Assembly (NCBI RefSeq): GCF_002699985.1
Contig: NZ_LKBT01000023.1
Coordinates: forward strand, 186,001-250,000
Source: Pseudomonas sp. ICMP 561
GTDB lineage: Bacteria > Pseudomonadota > Gammaproteobacteria > Pseudomonadales > Pseudomonadaceae
Direction: 5' to 3'
Length of the DNA: 64,000 nt
A program made the translations under genes and the position numbers. The notes under the pieces were generated by a model. That model did not search any database. It was not told where the DNA came from and saw only the letters and a program-made list of their open reading frames with translations. Shown one piece after another: positions 8,885 to 17,711 of the stretch. Positions within the stretch are counted from its first letter, which is position 1. Every line of letters starts with the position of its first letter.

Positions 8885-9711
8885 TTGAGATTGGTCGCGG
8901 AGCAGTCAACAAAATGTCGGCGCGGCTCAATGCCTCGCAGGTTGAATATGCGTTTCGTCTGGGCGATACCGAGATTCCGGTCAACCCGCTGATCGGCAAA
9001 ACGGTGCGTCTGGAGTTCCTGGGTGCGATCCATTGCAGCCATTGCGGACGCAGAACCAAATCCAGCTACAGTCAGGGCTATTGCTACCCGTGCATGCTCA
9101 AGCTGGCGCAGTGCGACATCTGCATCATGAGCCCGGAAAAATGCCACCACGAGCACGGCACCTGCCGCGATCCGGCGTGGGGCGAGCAGTTCTGCATGAC
9201 CGATCACGTGGTGTATCTGGCCAATTCGTCGGGCGTCAAAGTCGGCATCACCCGTGCCACTCAGTTGCCGACCCGCTGGCTGGATCAGGGTGCCAGTCAG
9301 GCCCTGCCGATCATGCGCGTTGCGACCCGCCAGCAGTCCGGTTTTGTCGAGGACTTGCTGCGCAGTCAGGTTGCCGACCGCACCAACTGGCGCGCACTGC
9401 TCAAGGGCGATGCGCAGCCCGTGGATCTGGCCGCGATTCGCCAGCAGTTGTTTGAAAGCTGCGCTGAAGGGCTGGCCGGATTGCAAGAACGATTCGGCTT
9501 GCAGGCCATCCAAATGCTGCATGACGTCGAACCGATCGAGATTCGCTACCCCGTCGAGGCGTACCCGACCAAGATCGTCAGCTTCAATCTGGACAAGAAC
9601 CCGATCGCCGAAGGCACCTTGTTGGGCATTAAGGGCCAGTACCTGATCTTCGATACCGGCGTGATCAATATTCGTAAATACACGGCTTATCAGCTCGCCG
9701 TGCATCAGTAA
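8881..9711 (+). CDS. DUF2797 zinc-ribbon protein with GIY-YIG-like region
   Basis: About 276 residues from the TTG at 8881, which overlaps the yeaC stop (TTGA); an ATG at 8914 would give 265. The TTG start keeps the IEIGRGAVNKMSARL segment. A cysteine cluster follows: HCSHCGRRTKS, YCYPCMLKLAQCDIC and a CHHEHGTC group, suggesting two structural zinc sites. Next comes VYLANSSGVKVGITR plus RWLDQGA, which resembles the GIY-YIG/T5orf172 nuclease core (VYLA-x-KVGIT-x-R). Family function is unknown; a nucleic-acid role is inference. pepN begins 12 bp after the stop, so the genes are likely co-transcribed. Confidence 0.8.
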   Translation: MIEIGRGAVNKMSARLNASQVEYAFRLGDTEIPVNPLIGKTVRLEFLGAIHCSHCGRRTKSSYSQGYCYPCMLKLAQCDICIMSPEKCHHEHGTCRDPAWGEQFCMTDHVVYLANSSGVKVGITRATQLPTRWLDQGASQALPIMRVATRQQSGFVEDLLRSQVADRTNWRALLKGDAQPVDLAAIRQQLFESCAEGLAGLQERFGLQAIQMLHDVEPIEIRYPVEAYPTKIVSFNLDKNPIAEGTLLGIKGQYLIFDTGVINIRKYTAYQLAVHQ

Positions 9712-9722
9712 GAGGACTCATC

Positions 9723-12389
9723 ATGCGCACCGAACAACCGCAAATGATTTACCTGAAGGATTATCAGGCTCCCGAGTACCTCATCGACGAAACGCACCTG
9801 ACGTTCGAGCTGTTCGATGACCATTCGCTGGTTCACGCGCAACTGGTCATGCGCCGCAATCCCGAGCGCGGTGCGGGCCTGCCGCCGCTGGTGCTGGACG
9901 GTCAGTTGCTGGAACTGCTGTCGGTCAAGCTGGGCGACGTCGAGCTGGGCGCTGCTGATTACCAGTTGACCCCGGACCACCTGACGCTGCACCCCACGGC
10001 CGAGTCGTTCACGGTCGATACCAGCGTGCGCATCCACCCGGAAACCAACACCGCACTGGAAGGCCTGTACAAATCCAGCGGCATGTTCTGCACCCAGTGC
10101 GAGGCCGAAGGCTTCCGCAAGATCACCTATTACCTCGACCGCCCGGACGTGATGAGCAAGTTCACCACGACCCTGAGCGCCGACAAGCACAACTTCCCGG
10201 TATTGCTCTCCAACGGCAACCCGATTGCCAGCGGCCCGGAAGATGACGGCCGGCACTGGGCGACCTGGGAAGACCCGTTCATGAAACCGGCGTACCTGTT
10301 TGCCCTGGTGGCCGGTGACCTGTGGTGCGTCGAAGACAAGTTCACCACTGTGAGTGAGCGCGAAGTGACCTTGCGCATTTACGTCGAGCCGGAAAACATC
10401 GATAAATGCCAGCACGCCATGACCAGCCTGAAGAAGTCCATGCGCTGGGATGAAGAAGCCTACGGCCGTGAATACGACCTGGATATCTTCATGATTGTCG
10501 CCGTGAATGACTTCAACATGGGTGCCATGGAGAACAAGGGCCTCAACATCTTCAACTCCAGCGCCGTGCTGGCCCGCGCCGAAACTGCCACCGACGCCGC
10601 GCACCAGCGGGTCGAGGCCATTGTTGCCCACGAATACTTCCACAACTGGTCGGGCAACCGCGTGACCTGTCGTGACTGGTTTCAGCTGTCGTTGAAAGAA
10701 GGCTTCACGGTTTACCGTGATTCAGGGTTCTCCGCAGACATGAACTCGGCCACGGTCAAGCGCATTCAGGACGTGGCCTATCTGCGTACCCACCAGTTCG
10801 CCGAAGATGCCGGCCCGATGGCACACGCCGTGCGTCCGGACAGCTTTATCGAGATTTCCAACTTCTACACCCTGACCGTGTATGAAAAGGGTTCTGAAGT
10901 TGTAGGCATGCTTCACACGCTGCTGGGTGCACAAGGTTTCCGCAAAGGCAGTGATCTGTACTTCGAGCGCCATGACGGCCAGGCCGTGACCTGCGATGAC
11001 TTCATCAAGGCCATGGAAGATGCCAATGGCGTCGATCTGACCCAGTTCAAACGTTGGTACAGCCAGGCCGGTACGCCGCGTCTGGCGGTCAGCGAGTCTT
11101 ATGACAGTGCAGCGAAAACCTACAGTCTGACTTTCCGCCAGAGCTGCCCGACCACACCGGGTCAGCCGGGCGAAAGCAAACAACCTTTCGTGATCCCGGT
11201 GGAGCTGGGCTTGCTGGACAAGCAGGGCGGCGAAATCCCGTTGCGTCTGCAAGGCGAAGACGCTGCCGCTGGCAACACGCGAGTGATTTCTGTCACCGAA
11301 GCCGAGCAGACCTTCACCTTTGTAGACATCGCTGAACAGCCGCTGCCCTCGTTGCTGCGCGGTTTCTCGGCACCGGTGAAACTCAGCTTCCCGTACAACC
11401 GCGACCAACTGATGTTCCTCATGCAGCATGACAGCGACGGCTTCAACCGCTGGGATGCAGGTCAGCAACTGTCGGTACAGGTGCTGCAGGAATTGATCGG
11501 CCAGCATCAGAAAGGCCAGCCGCTGGTTCTCGATCAGCGTTTGATTACCGCATTGGGCACCGTTCTGGCGGATACCTCGCTGGATCAGGCCATGATTGCC
11601 GAAATGCTTTCGTTGCCGGGTGAAGCCTATCTGACCGAAATCAGTGAAGTGGCCGACGTGGATGCTATCCACGCTGCCCGCGAGTTTGTGCGCAAGCAGC
11701 TTGCAGACAGCCTGTTCGACGGTTTGTGGGCGCGCTACACGGCCAACCGCAAGGTGTCGAAAGCCACTGAGTACGTCGCTGAAGCCGAGCATTTCGCCCG
11801 CCGCGCACTGCAAAACATCGCCTTGTCGTATCTCATGCTCAGCCAGAAACCGGAAGTGCTGGCTGCAACCATCGAGCAGTTCGACACCAGTGACAACATG
11901 ACCGAGCGCCTGACAGCCCTTGCCGTGCTGGTCAACTCGCCGTTCACCGCCGAGAAAGACAAGGCGCTGGCAGTGTTTGCCGAGAACTTCAAAGACAACC
12001 CGCTGGTCATGGATCAGTGGTTCAGCGTTCAGGCAGGCAGCCCGCTGCCGGGTGGTCTGGAGCGGGTTAAAACGTTGATGCAGCACCCAGCGTTCAACAT
12101 CAAGAACCCGAACAAGGTCCGTGCACTGATCGGTGCGTTTGCGGGCCAGAACCTGATCAACTTCCACGCAGCGGACGGCTCCGGCTACCGTTTCCTGGCC
12201 GATCTGGTCATCCAGCTCAACGGCTTCAACCCGCAGATCGCTTCGCGTCAATTGGCGCCTCTGACCCGCTGGCGCAAATACGACAGCAAGCGTCAGTCCC
12301 TGATGAAGGACGAACTGGTGCGCATCCGTGACTCGGGTGAGCTGTCCAGCGACGTGTTCGAAGTGGTGAGCAAAAGCCTCGCCGAATAG
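9723..12389 (+). CDS. pepN: Aminopeptidase N
   Basis: 888-residue M1-family zinc aminopeptidase that removes N-terminal residues from peptides in the cytoplasm during final protein turnover. The substrate-recognition motif GAMEN is at 267-271, and the zinc site HEYFHNW at 303-309 is followed by the third ligand Glu about 19 residues later in LKEGFT. The C-terminal helical domain is complete. GAGG just before the ATG acts as ribosome-binding site. A strong intrinsic terminator follows at 12406-12439. Length and motifs match E. coli PepN. Confidence 0.97.
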   Translation: MRTEQPQMIYLKDYQAPEYLIDETHLTFELFDDHSLVHAQLVMRRNPERGAGLPPLVLDGQLLELLSVKLGDVELGAADYQLTPDHLTLHPTAESFTVDTSVRIHPETNTALEGLYKSSGMFCTQCEAEGFRKITYYLDRPDVMSKFTTTLSADKHNFPVLLSNGNPIASGPEDDGRHWATWEDPFMKPAYLFALVAGDLWCVEDKFTTVSEREVTLRIYVEPENIDKCQHAMTSLKKSMRWDEEAYGREYDLDIFMIVAVNDFNMGAMENKGLNIFNSSAVLARAETATDAAHQRVEAIVAHEYFHNWSGNRVTCRDWFQLSLKEGFTVYRDSGFSADMNSATVKRIQDVAYLRTHQFAEDAGPMAHAVRPDSFIEISNFYTLTVYEKGSEVVGMLHTLLGAQGFRKGSDLYFERHDGQAVTCDDFIKAMEDANGVDLTQFKRWYSQAGTPRLAVSESYDSAAKTYSLTFRQSCPTTPGQPGESKQPFVIPVELGLLDKQGGEIPLRLQGEDAAAGNTRVISVTEAEQTFTFVDIAEQPLPSLLRGFSAPVKLSFPYNRDQLMFLMQHDSDGFNRWDAGQQLSVQVLQELIGQHQKGQPLVLDQRLITALGTVLADTSLDQAMIAEMLSLPGEAYLTEISEVADVDAIHAAREFVRKQLADSLFDGLWARYTANRKVSKATEYVAEAEHFARRALQNIALSYLMLSQKPEVLAATIEQFDTSDNMTERLTALAVLVNSPFTAEKDKALAVFAENFKDNPLVMDQWFSVQAGSPLPGGLERVKTLMQHPAFNIKNPNKVRALIGAFAGQNLINFHAADGSGYRFLADLVIQLNGFNPQIASRQLAPLTRWRKYDSKRQSLMKDELVRIRDSGELSSDVFEVVSKSLAE

Positions 12390-12405
12390 CGAGGACCGTT
12401 GACCC

Positions 12406-12439
12406 AAGGGCCTTCCGCGCAAGCGGCAGGCCCTTTTTT
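12406..12439 (+). terminator. Intrinsic terminator of pepN
   Basis: Stem AAGGGCC (12406-12412) pairs with GGCCCTT (12429-12435), with an inner CCGC-GCAA-GCGG hairpin, and runs into six T residues. It lies 16 bp after the pepN stop. Confidence 0.85.
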
Positions 12440-12504
12440 ATGGGTTTAAATGGCTAGCAGGTTCTCCAGGAGATTCTGTGTTGGCCTGCTCTGGTTCTGG
12501 CTCT

Positions 12505-12597
12505 TGTAGGACTGGCTTTAGCCGGGAGGGCAGTATTTCTGACAAAGGAGATTTAGCGAATGCCCCGATGTCCTCCCGGCTAAAGCCGGTCCTACGG
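12505..12597. repeat. REPIN, 'GTAGGAC[T/C]GGCTTTAGCCGGGAG' class
   Basis: Halves at 12505-12530 and 12572-12597 are inverted copies with one mismatch in the outer arm. The same class recurs at 23023, 27461 and 50895. It occupies part of the 395-bp pepN-omptin gap; the remaining 187 bp before the omptin ATG show no feature I can support apart from the ribosome-binding site. Confidence 0.88.
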
Positions 12598-12784
12598 CAG
12601 GGACAGCGTGGAACCAGGGAATCATCGACTTTGTAGGGTATTTCCAGCGCTCTACGTGGACCTTTCACACACTCAGCCAAGGACTCGGCTGGCAGAGAAG
12701 TCCTGCAAGCTCGCCCATCCTTTCGACCCCGTGTTGCGTTGCCCTTGGGCTGTACGCGCGCGTCATCTCGCAAAGGTAGGGATT

Positions 12785-13744
12785 ATGTTGATAAATGGAC
12801 GGAACGCGCTGGTTTTACTGGGGCTGGTTGCAGTCGGGCAAGAGGTATCGGCCGATGCACAGGTCACCAATGAGCAGAAACTGCGCCTTGGCAGCATCGA
12901 ACTCAATCTGGGCGTCGGAATGCTGAACGGTAAATCTCAGGAGAAGGTCTACGATCTCGGCCAGAAACTCAGTGAGCTGAATTGGGACATCAAGCAGGTC
13001 CCCACCTTGCATCTGGGCCTGGCTTACCATCCTCTGGACTGGCTGACCCTCGATGTGCGTGGCTGGACGCGCATGAATGCGGGCAATAGCCATATGACGG
13101 ATCACGACTGGCGTGATGGCGAGGCGGCAGGCTGGACCCATTTTTCGGATCACCCTGATACCCGGCTCAACAAAGCATGGCAAGCCGAGGTTTCGGCGAC
13201 AGCCTGGACCCTCAAGCGTGAAGACCTGGCTTTCGGTGTGATGGCGGGCTATCAGCGCAGTCAGTTTGATTGGCAGGCTCGGGGTGGCAGTTACGTCTAT
13301 TCCAGCGAGGGTAATTTCCGTGATCTAACCGGAGATATTCCTGCCAATGTAAAAGGTATTACCTACAGGCAGACCTATGCCACGCCATTTGTCGGCCTTG
13401 TGGGGCTCTACAACCATCAGAACTGGACCCTTGAAGGTCGCTTCAAATACAGCCAGTGGGTCAAGCCCAGGGATTTCGACACCCATCACTTGCGTAATCT
13501 GACGTTCGACGGTGACCACGGCAGCCGAGGCCGTATGCAAAGTCTGGCACTGGCGCTGTCGTACAACTTCAACCCGCAGTTCTCGGTGAAGGCGGGCATT
13601 GATCATCAGGTATACAAGGAAGCGTTTGGCAGTTTGTTGATCAAGGACCACGCGGAGGGAACAAGCGGACGCACCCCGGCTAACTCCAGCTCGCAGGCCA
13701 ACCGAACAACCGTGTCCAGCCTGGCTGTGGCTTATCAGTTCTGA
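12785..13744 (+). CDS. Omptin-family outer-membrane protease
   Basis: 319 residues with an N-terminal signal peptide (about 1-25, ending VSADA) and a ten-strand beta-barrel of the omptin family (OmpT, Pla, SopA). The active-site residues are kept: MTDHDW gives Asp106 and Asp108, equivalent to OmpT Asp83/Asp85, and DFDTHH gives Asp232 and His234, equivalent to Asp210/His212, with nearly the same spacing. Other family stretches are GYQRSQF, ARGGSYVYSSEGNFRD and the terminal aromatic Phe. Omptins cleave between basic residues and act on antimicrobial peptides and host proteins; they need lipopolysaccharide. The ATG at 12785 follows GTAGGG. The gene stands alone. Confidence 0.9.
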   Translation: MLINGRNALVLLGLVAVGQEVSADAQVTNEQKLRLGSIELNLGVGMLNGKSQEKVYDLGQKLSELNWDIKQVPTLHLGLAYHPLDWLTLDVRGWTRMNAGNSHMTDHDWRDGEAAGWTHFSDHPDTRLNKAWQAEVSATAWTLKREDLAFGVMAGYQRSQFDWQARGGSYVYSSEGNFRDLTGDIPANVKGITYRQTYATPFVGLVGLYNHQNWTLEGRFKYSQWVKPRDFDTHHLRNLTFDGDHGSRGRMQSLALALSYNFNPQFSVKAGIDHQVYKEAFGSLLIKDHAEGTSGRTPANSSSQANRTTVSSLAVAYQF

Positions 13745-13791
13745 CCTTGGCAGGGCAGGGTGAAAATCCCGGCCTACACTGCGCTGAAGCT

Positions 13792-13880
13792 TGTAGGAGC
13801 GCGCTTGCCCGCGAGGCGATTTTAGATTCGATATAGTTGTCGCTTGTGCGAATGTCATCGCGGGCAAGCGCGCTCCTACA
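13792..13880. repeat. REPIN, 'TGTAGGAGCGCGCTTGCCCGCGA' class
   Basis: Perfect 23-bp inverted arms at 13792-13814 and 13858-13880 with a 43-bp spacer, 48 bp after the omptin stop. Confidence 0.9.
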
Positions 13881-13958
13881 GTGGCGTATAGCTCATCACC
13901 CCAACTGATAACCCACCAATCACGCAAGAGGCCTCGACCAAAGATAACCACATGTCGA

Positions 13959-13988
13959 TTGTCATGAGTTTCCAAAGCTGGATAGGAT
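13959..13988 (+). promoter_or_regulatory. Possible sigma-70 promoter for the YCF48-RND pair
   Basis: TTGTCA (13959-13964) and TAGGAT (13983-13988) are separated by 18 bp, about 80 bp before the next start codon. This is the best match in the 189-bp stretch between the REPIN and the gene; it is weak and unproven. Confidence 0.35.
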
Positions 13989-14069
13989 AGGTCTGCTTCC
14001 AGAAGCCTAAGGCTAGAGCGCTTGGTCTCGGCTAACCTAATAAAAATAAAATGGAAAAGGGGACGCTTC

Positions 14070-15176
14070 ATGAGTGAGCCTGTAAATCGGCGCACGCAGT
14101 CCGGTGGGCATTCGGCCTTCGGACGGCCACTGGCATTCTGGACGGGCAAACCCTTGGCGACAGCGTGCTCATTGCTGGCAGCGTTCACCTTGTCGAGTGT
14201 TGTCACGTTATCGGTGGCGGCCACTGAAAGCGCGCCTGAAAAGGCTGACCCAGCTCAAACCACGCTGTACTCCATCGAATCCGCACGAGCCTCTCGCAGT
14301 CTGCTGCTGGACGTCGCCCATGCCGGTGCGCGTCTGGTCGTGGTGGGCGAGCGCGGACATATTCTGTATTCAGACGATCAGGGCAAGACCTGGACCCAGG
14401 CCAGGGTGCCGACCCGTCAGCTACTGACTTCGGTGTATTTCGTCGATGACAAACACGGCTGGGCCGTCGGCCACGATGCACAGATTCTTGCCAGCAACGA
14501 TGGGGGCGCCAATTGGGTCAAGCAATTCGAAGACCTGTCCCGTGAAGCACCGTTGCTGGATGTCTGGTTCAAGGACGCGTCAACCGGTTTTGCCGTCGGT
14601 GCCTACGGCATATTGCTGACCACGCTGGATGGCGGCCAACACTGGGAAGACGTCAGTGACCGCCTCGACAATGAAGACCAATACCACCTCAATGGCATCA
14701 CCCAGGTCGCCGACAGCGGCTTGTTCGTCGTGGGTGAGGCAGGGGCGATGTTCCGTTCCCGTGACGAAGGTGAATCCTGGGAAAAGCTTGAAGGGCCGTA
14801 CCAGGGATCGCTGTTCGGCGCGATGGGTACTGGTCAGCCCGGCACGCTGCTGGTTTACGGGTTACGCGGCAATCTCTATCGCTCTACCGATTTTGGCGAT
14901 ACCTGGGAGCCCATCGAATTGAAAGCTGCCCGCGGGCCGCTGGAGTTCGGGCTGGCCAACGCGACCTTGCTAAACGACGGTTCGCTGGTGCTGGTGGGGA
15001 ACGGCGGCAGCGTGATGCGCAGCACCGACAATGGCCTGAGCTTTCAGGTGTTCAACCGTCCCGACCGGATTTCGCTGTCCGGGGTGACGGCCGATGCGCA
15101 GGGCAATCTGATTCTGGTTGGACAGGGAGGCGTACGCGTCACCTCGCCGACAGGCGCCGAGTCCAGCCAGCAATAA
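14070..15176 (+). CDS. Exported YCF48/BNR-repeat beta-propeller protein
   Basis: 368 residues with a long N-terminal region ending in a hydrophobic stretch (about 25-48, ending SVAA) that looks like a signal peptide. The rest carries repeated GDxGxTW-like blades (DDQGKTWTQ, NDGGANWVK, LDGGQHWED, RDEGESWEK, TDFGDTWEP), typical of YCF48/HCF136-type photosystem-assembly propellers. In pseudomonads such proteins often sit beside an RND/MMPL exporter, as here, and are thought to be its periplasmic partner; that link is inference. The start is ATG 14070 with AAAGGGGA upstream. The RND gene begins 36 bp later. Confidence 0.8.
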   Translation: MSEPVNRRTQSGGHSAFGRPLAFWTGKPLATACSLLAAFTLSSVVTLSVAATESAPEKADPAQTTLYSIESARASRSLLLDVAHAGARLVVVGERGHILYSDDQGKTWTQARVPTRQLLTSVYFVDDKHGWAVGHDAQILASNDGGANWVKQFEDLSREAPLLDVWFKDASTGFAVGAYGILLTTLDGGQHWEDVSDRLDNEDQYHLNGITQVADSGLFVVGEAGAMFRSRDEGESWEKLEGPYQGSLFGAMGTGQPGTLLVYGLRGNLYRSTDFGDTWEPIELKAARGPLEFGLANATLLNDGSLVLVGNGGSVMRSTDNGLSFQVFNRPDRISLSGVTADAQGNLILVGQGGVRVTSPTGAESSQQ

Positions 15177-15212
15177 GAACAATGAGAACAATCAGGGCGG
15201 GGAAATTCCGGG

Positions 15213-17606
15213 ATGAGTAATCTGCACGACACTCAGCAGCACAGCGACGATAAGGCAACCTTCCTTGAACGTTTGATCTTCAATAATCGTCCGGCAGTGA
15301 TTGTCATCTGCCTGCTGGTCAGCATCCTGTTGTTCTGGCAGGCGACTCTGGTTAGGCCATCGACCAGTTTTGAAAAAATGATTCCGCTGGATCACCCCTT
15401 CGTCCAGAACATGATGAAGCACCGTAACGATCTGGCCAATCTGGGCAACACCGTGCGGATTTCGGTCGAAGCGCTGGATGGCGACATATTTTCCAGGCAA
15501 TACATGGAGACCCTGCGGGAAATCAACGACGAGGTGTTCTACATTCCCGGTGTTGACCGTTCAGGCCTGAAATCCCTGTGGAGCCCCAGCGTGCGCTGGA
15601 CGGAAGTGACGGAGGAGGGCTTTGCCGGTGGTGAGGTCATCCCGCAGAGCTATGACGGTTCCGACGACAGCCTCGATCAGTTGCGTAATAACGTGCTCAA
15701 GTCCGGGCAGGTCGGGCGTCTGGTGGCCAACGACTTCAAGTCGAGCATCGTTGATGTGCCGCTGATGGAGTCTTATCCGGACCCTGAGGATCAGGGCAAG
15801 CTGCTCAAGCTGGACTACCAGCAGTTTTCCCACCAGCTCGAAGAAAAGATCCGCGACAAATACCAAGCTCAGAACCCCAACATCAAGATTCATATCGTCG
15901 GCTTTGCCAAAAAAGTCGGTGACTTGATCGATGGTCTGGTGATGGTCGTGCTATTTTTTGGTGTCGCGTTTGTCATCACGCTGGTATTGCTGATCTGGTT
16001 TACGCGCTGTATTCGCAGCACCGTTGCCGTATTAACTACGACGCTGATTGCGGTGGTCTGGCAACTGGGTTTGATGCATGTGGTGGGGTTCGGTCTGGAC
16101 CCGTATTCGATGCTGGTGCCGTTTCTGATCTTCGCCATCGGTATTTCCCACGGGGTGCAGAAAATCAACGGCATTGCGCTGCAATCCAGTGACGCCGAGA
16201 ATGCCCTGACCGCAGCGCGGCGCACGTTCCGTCAATTGTTCCTGCCGGGCATGATCGCGATTCTGGCGGACGCGGTGGGTTTCATCACGTTGCTGATCAT
16301 CGACATCGGAGTGATCCGCGAGCTGGCCATCGGCGCATCGATTGGTGTGGCGGTCATCGTGTTCACCAACCTGATTCTGTTGCCGGTCGCCATTTCCTAC
16401 GCGGGTATCAGTAAGAGGGCAGTGAGCCGCAGCAAGCAAGATGCCGTCTCCGAACATCCGTTCTGGCGTTTGCTGTCTGGCTTTGCCAGCGCCAAAGTCG
16501 CTCCGGTGTCCATCGTGCTGGCGTTACTGGCCTTCGGAGGTGGACTTTGGTACAGCCAGAATCTGAAGATCGGCGACCTCGATCAGGGGGCCCCGGAACT
16601 GCGTCCCGACTCGCGCTACAACCAGGACAACAGCTTCATCATCAACCATTATTCCACCAGCTCAGATGTGCTGGTGGTGATGGTCAAGACGCCTCGCGAA
16701 GGTTGCTCGGCTTACCCGACCATGTCTGCCATCAACGAACTGACCTGGAAGATGGAGAACACGCCGGGCGTGCAGTCGGCAATATCACTGGTCACAGTCT
16801 CCAAACAGGTCATCAAGGGCATGAACGAGGGCAACCTGAAATGGGAAGCCCTGTCGCGCAACAAAGACGTACTCAACAGCTCCATTGCCCGGGCCGATGG
16901 CCTGTACAACAACGATTGCTCACTGGCGCCGTTATTGGTTTTTCTTAACGACCACAAGGCCGAAACCCTGGATCGTGCCGTGCATGCTGTGCAGGAATTC
17001 GCCGCCGAAAACAATCGTGAAGGCCTGGAATTCCTGCTGGCAGCAGGCAATGCCGGGATCGAAGCAGCCACCAACGAGGTGATCAAGCGCTCCGAGTTGA
17101 CCATCCTGATTCTGGTCTACATCTGTGTGGCGGCCATGTGCATGATCACCTTCCGCTCGTGGGCGGCGACGCTGTGCATCGTCTTGCCGCTGGTGCTGAC
17201 CTCGGTGCTGGGTAACGCGCTCATGGCGTTCATGGGCATCGGCGTCAAGGTCGCGACCTTGCCGGTAGTGGCGCTGGGGGTGGGGATCGGTGTCGATTAC
17301 GGCATCTACATCTATAGCCGTCTGGAAAGCTTCCTGCGGGCAGGCCTGCCGTTGCAGGAAGCGTATTACGAAACCCTGAAGTCCACCGGGAAAGCAGTGC
17401 TGTTCACCGGGTTGTGTCTGGCGATTGGCGTGTGCACCTGGATCTTCTCGGCGATCAAGTTCCAGGCCGACATGGGCCTGATGCTGACCTTCATGCTGCT
17501 GTGGAACATGTTCGGCGCACTGTGGCTGCTGCCAGCACTGGCGCGGTTCCTGATCAAACCGGAGAAAATGGCCGGCAAGGTGGGGAATTCTTTGTTTTCA
17601 CATTGA
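15213..17606 (+). CDS. RND/MMPL-family permease
   Basis: 797 residues in two repeats, each with one helix, a large periplasmic loop (about 50-230 and 420-610) and a five-helix bundle resembling the MMPL/sterol-sensing type. Characteristic pieces are FAIGISHGVQKINGI in helices of the first half and the equivalent VALGVGIGVDYGIYIYSR in the second, each carrying the small/charged residues that relay protons. Members export lipids or hydrophobic molecules across the inner membrane. It is predicted to work with the preceding exported propeller. The ribosome-binding site is poor, so translation may depend on the upstream gene. Confidence 0.85.
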   Translation: MSNLHDTQQHSDDKATFLERLIFNNRPAVIVICLLVSILLFWQATLVRPSTSFEKMIPLDHPFVQNMMKHRNDLANLGNTVRISVEALDGDIFSRQYMETLREINDEVFYIPGVDRSGLKSLWSPSVRWTEVTEEGFAGGEVIPQSYDGSDDSLDQLRNNVLKSGQVGRLVANDFKSSIVDVPLMESYPDPEDQGKLLKLDYQQFSHQLEEKIRDKYQAQNPNIKIHIVGFAKKVGDLIDGLVMVVLFFGVAFVITLVLLIWFTRCIRSTVAVLTTTLIAVVWQLGLMHVVGFGLDPYSMLVPFLIFAIGISHGVQKINGIALQSSDAENALTAARRTFRQLFLPGMIAILADAVGFITLLIIDIGVIRELAIGASIGVAVIVFTNLILLPVAISYAGISKRAVSRSKQDAVSEHPFWRLLSGFASAKVAPVSIVLALLAFGGGLWYSQNLKIGDLDQGAPELRPDSRYNQDNSFIINHYSTSSDVLVVMVKTPREGCSAYPTMSAINELTWKMENTPGVQSAISLVTVSKQVIKGMNEGNLKWEALSRNKDVLNSSIARADGLYNNDCSLAPLLVFLNDHKAETLDRAVHAVQEFAAENNREGLEFLLAAGNAGIEAATNEVIKRSELTILILVYICVAAMCMITFRSWAATLCIVLPLVLTSVLGNALMAFMGIGVKVATLPVVALGVGIGVDYGIYIYSRLESFLRAGLPLQEAYYETLKSTGKAVLFTGLCLAIGVCTWIFSAIKFQADMGLMLTFMLLWNMFGALWLLPALARFLIKPEKMAGKVGNSLFSH

Positions 17607-17615
17607 GATCAGCCC

Positions 17616-17693
17616 GGTAGGAGCGAACTTGTTCGCGAGGGGGTGTGACTGCCACACCGCGCTGCCTGTTTCGCCAACAAGTTGGCTCCTACC
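17616..17693. repeat. REPIN, 'GGTAGGAGCGAACTTGTTCGCGAGG' class, degenerate right half
   Basis: Left half 17616-17640 is intact. The right half 17669-17693 differs (CCAACAAGTTGGCTCC). It lies between convergent genes and may serve as the shared end structure. Confidence 0.85.
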
Positions 17694-17711
17694 CTGTGAG
17701 CGAAAACAGGC

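Noticed and set aside
10722..12422. 566-codon frame on the minus strand opposite pepN
   Set aside because: Shadow of pepN, no start signal or motif.
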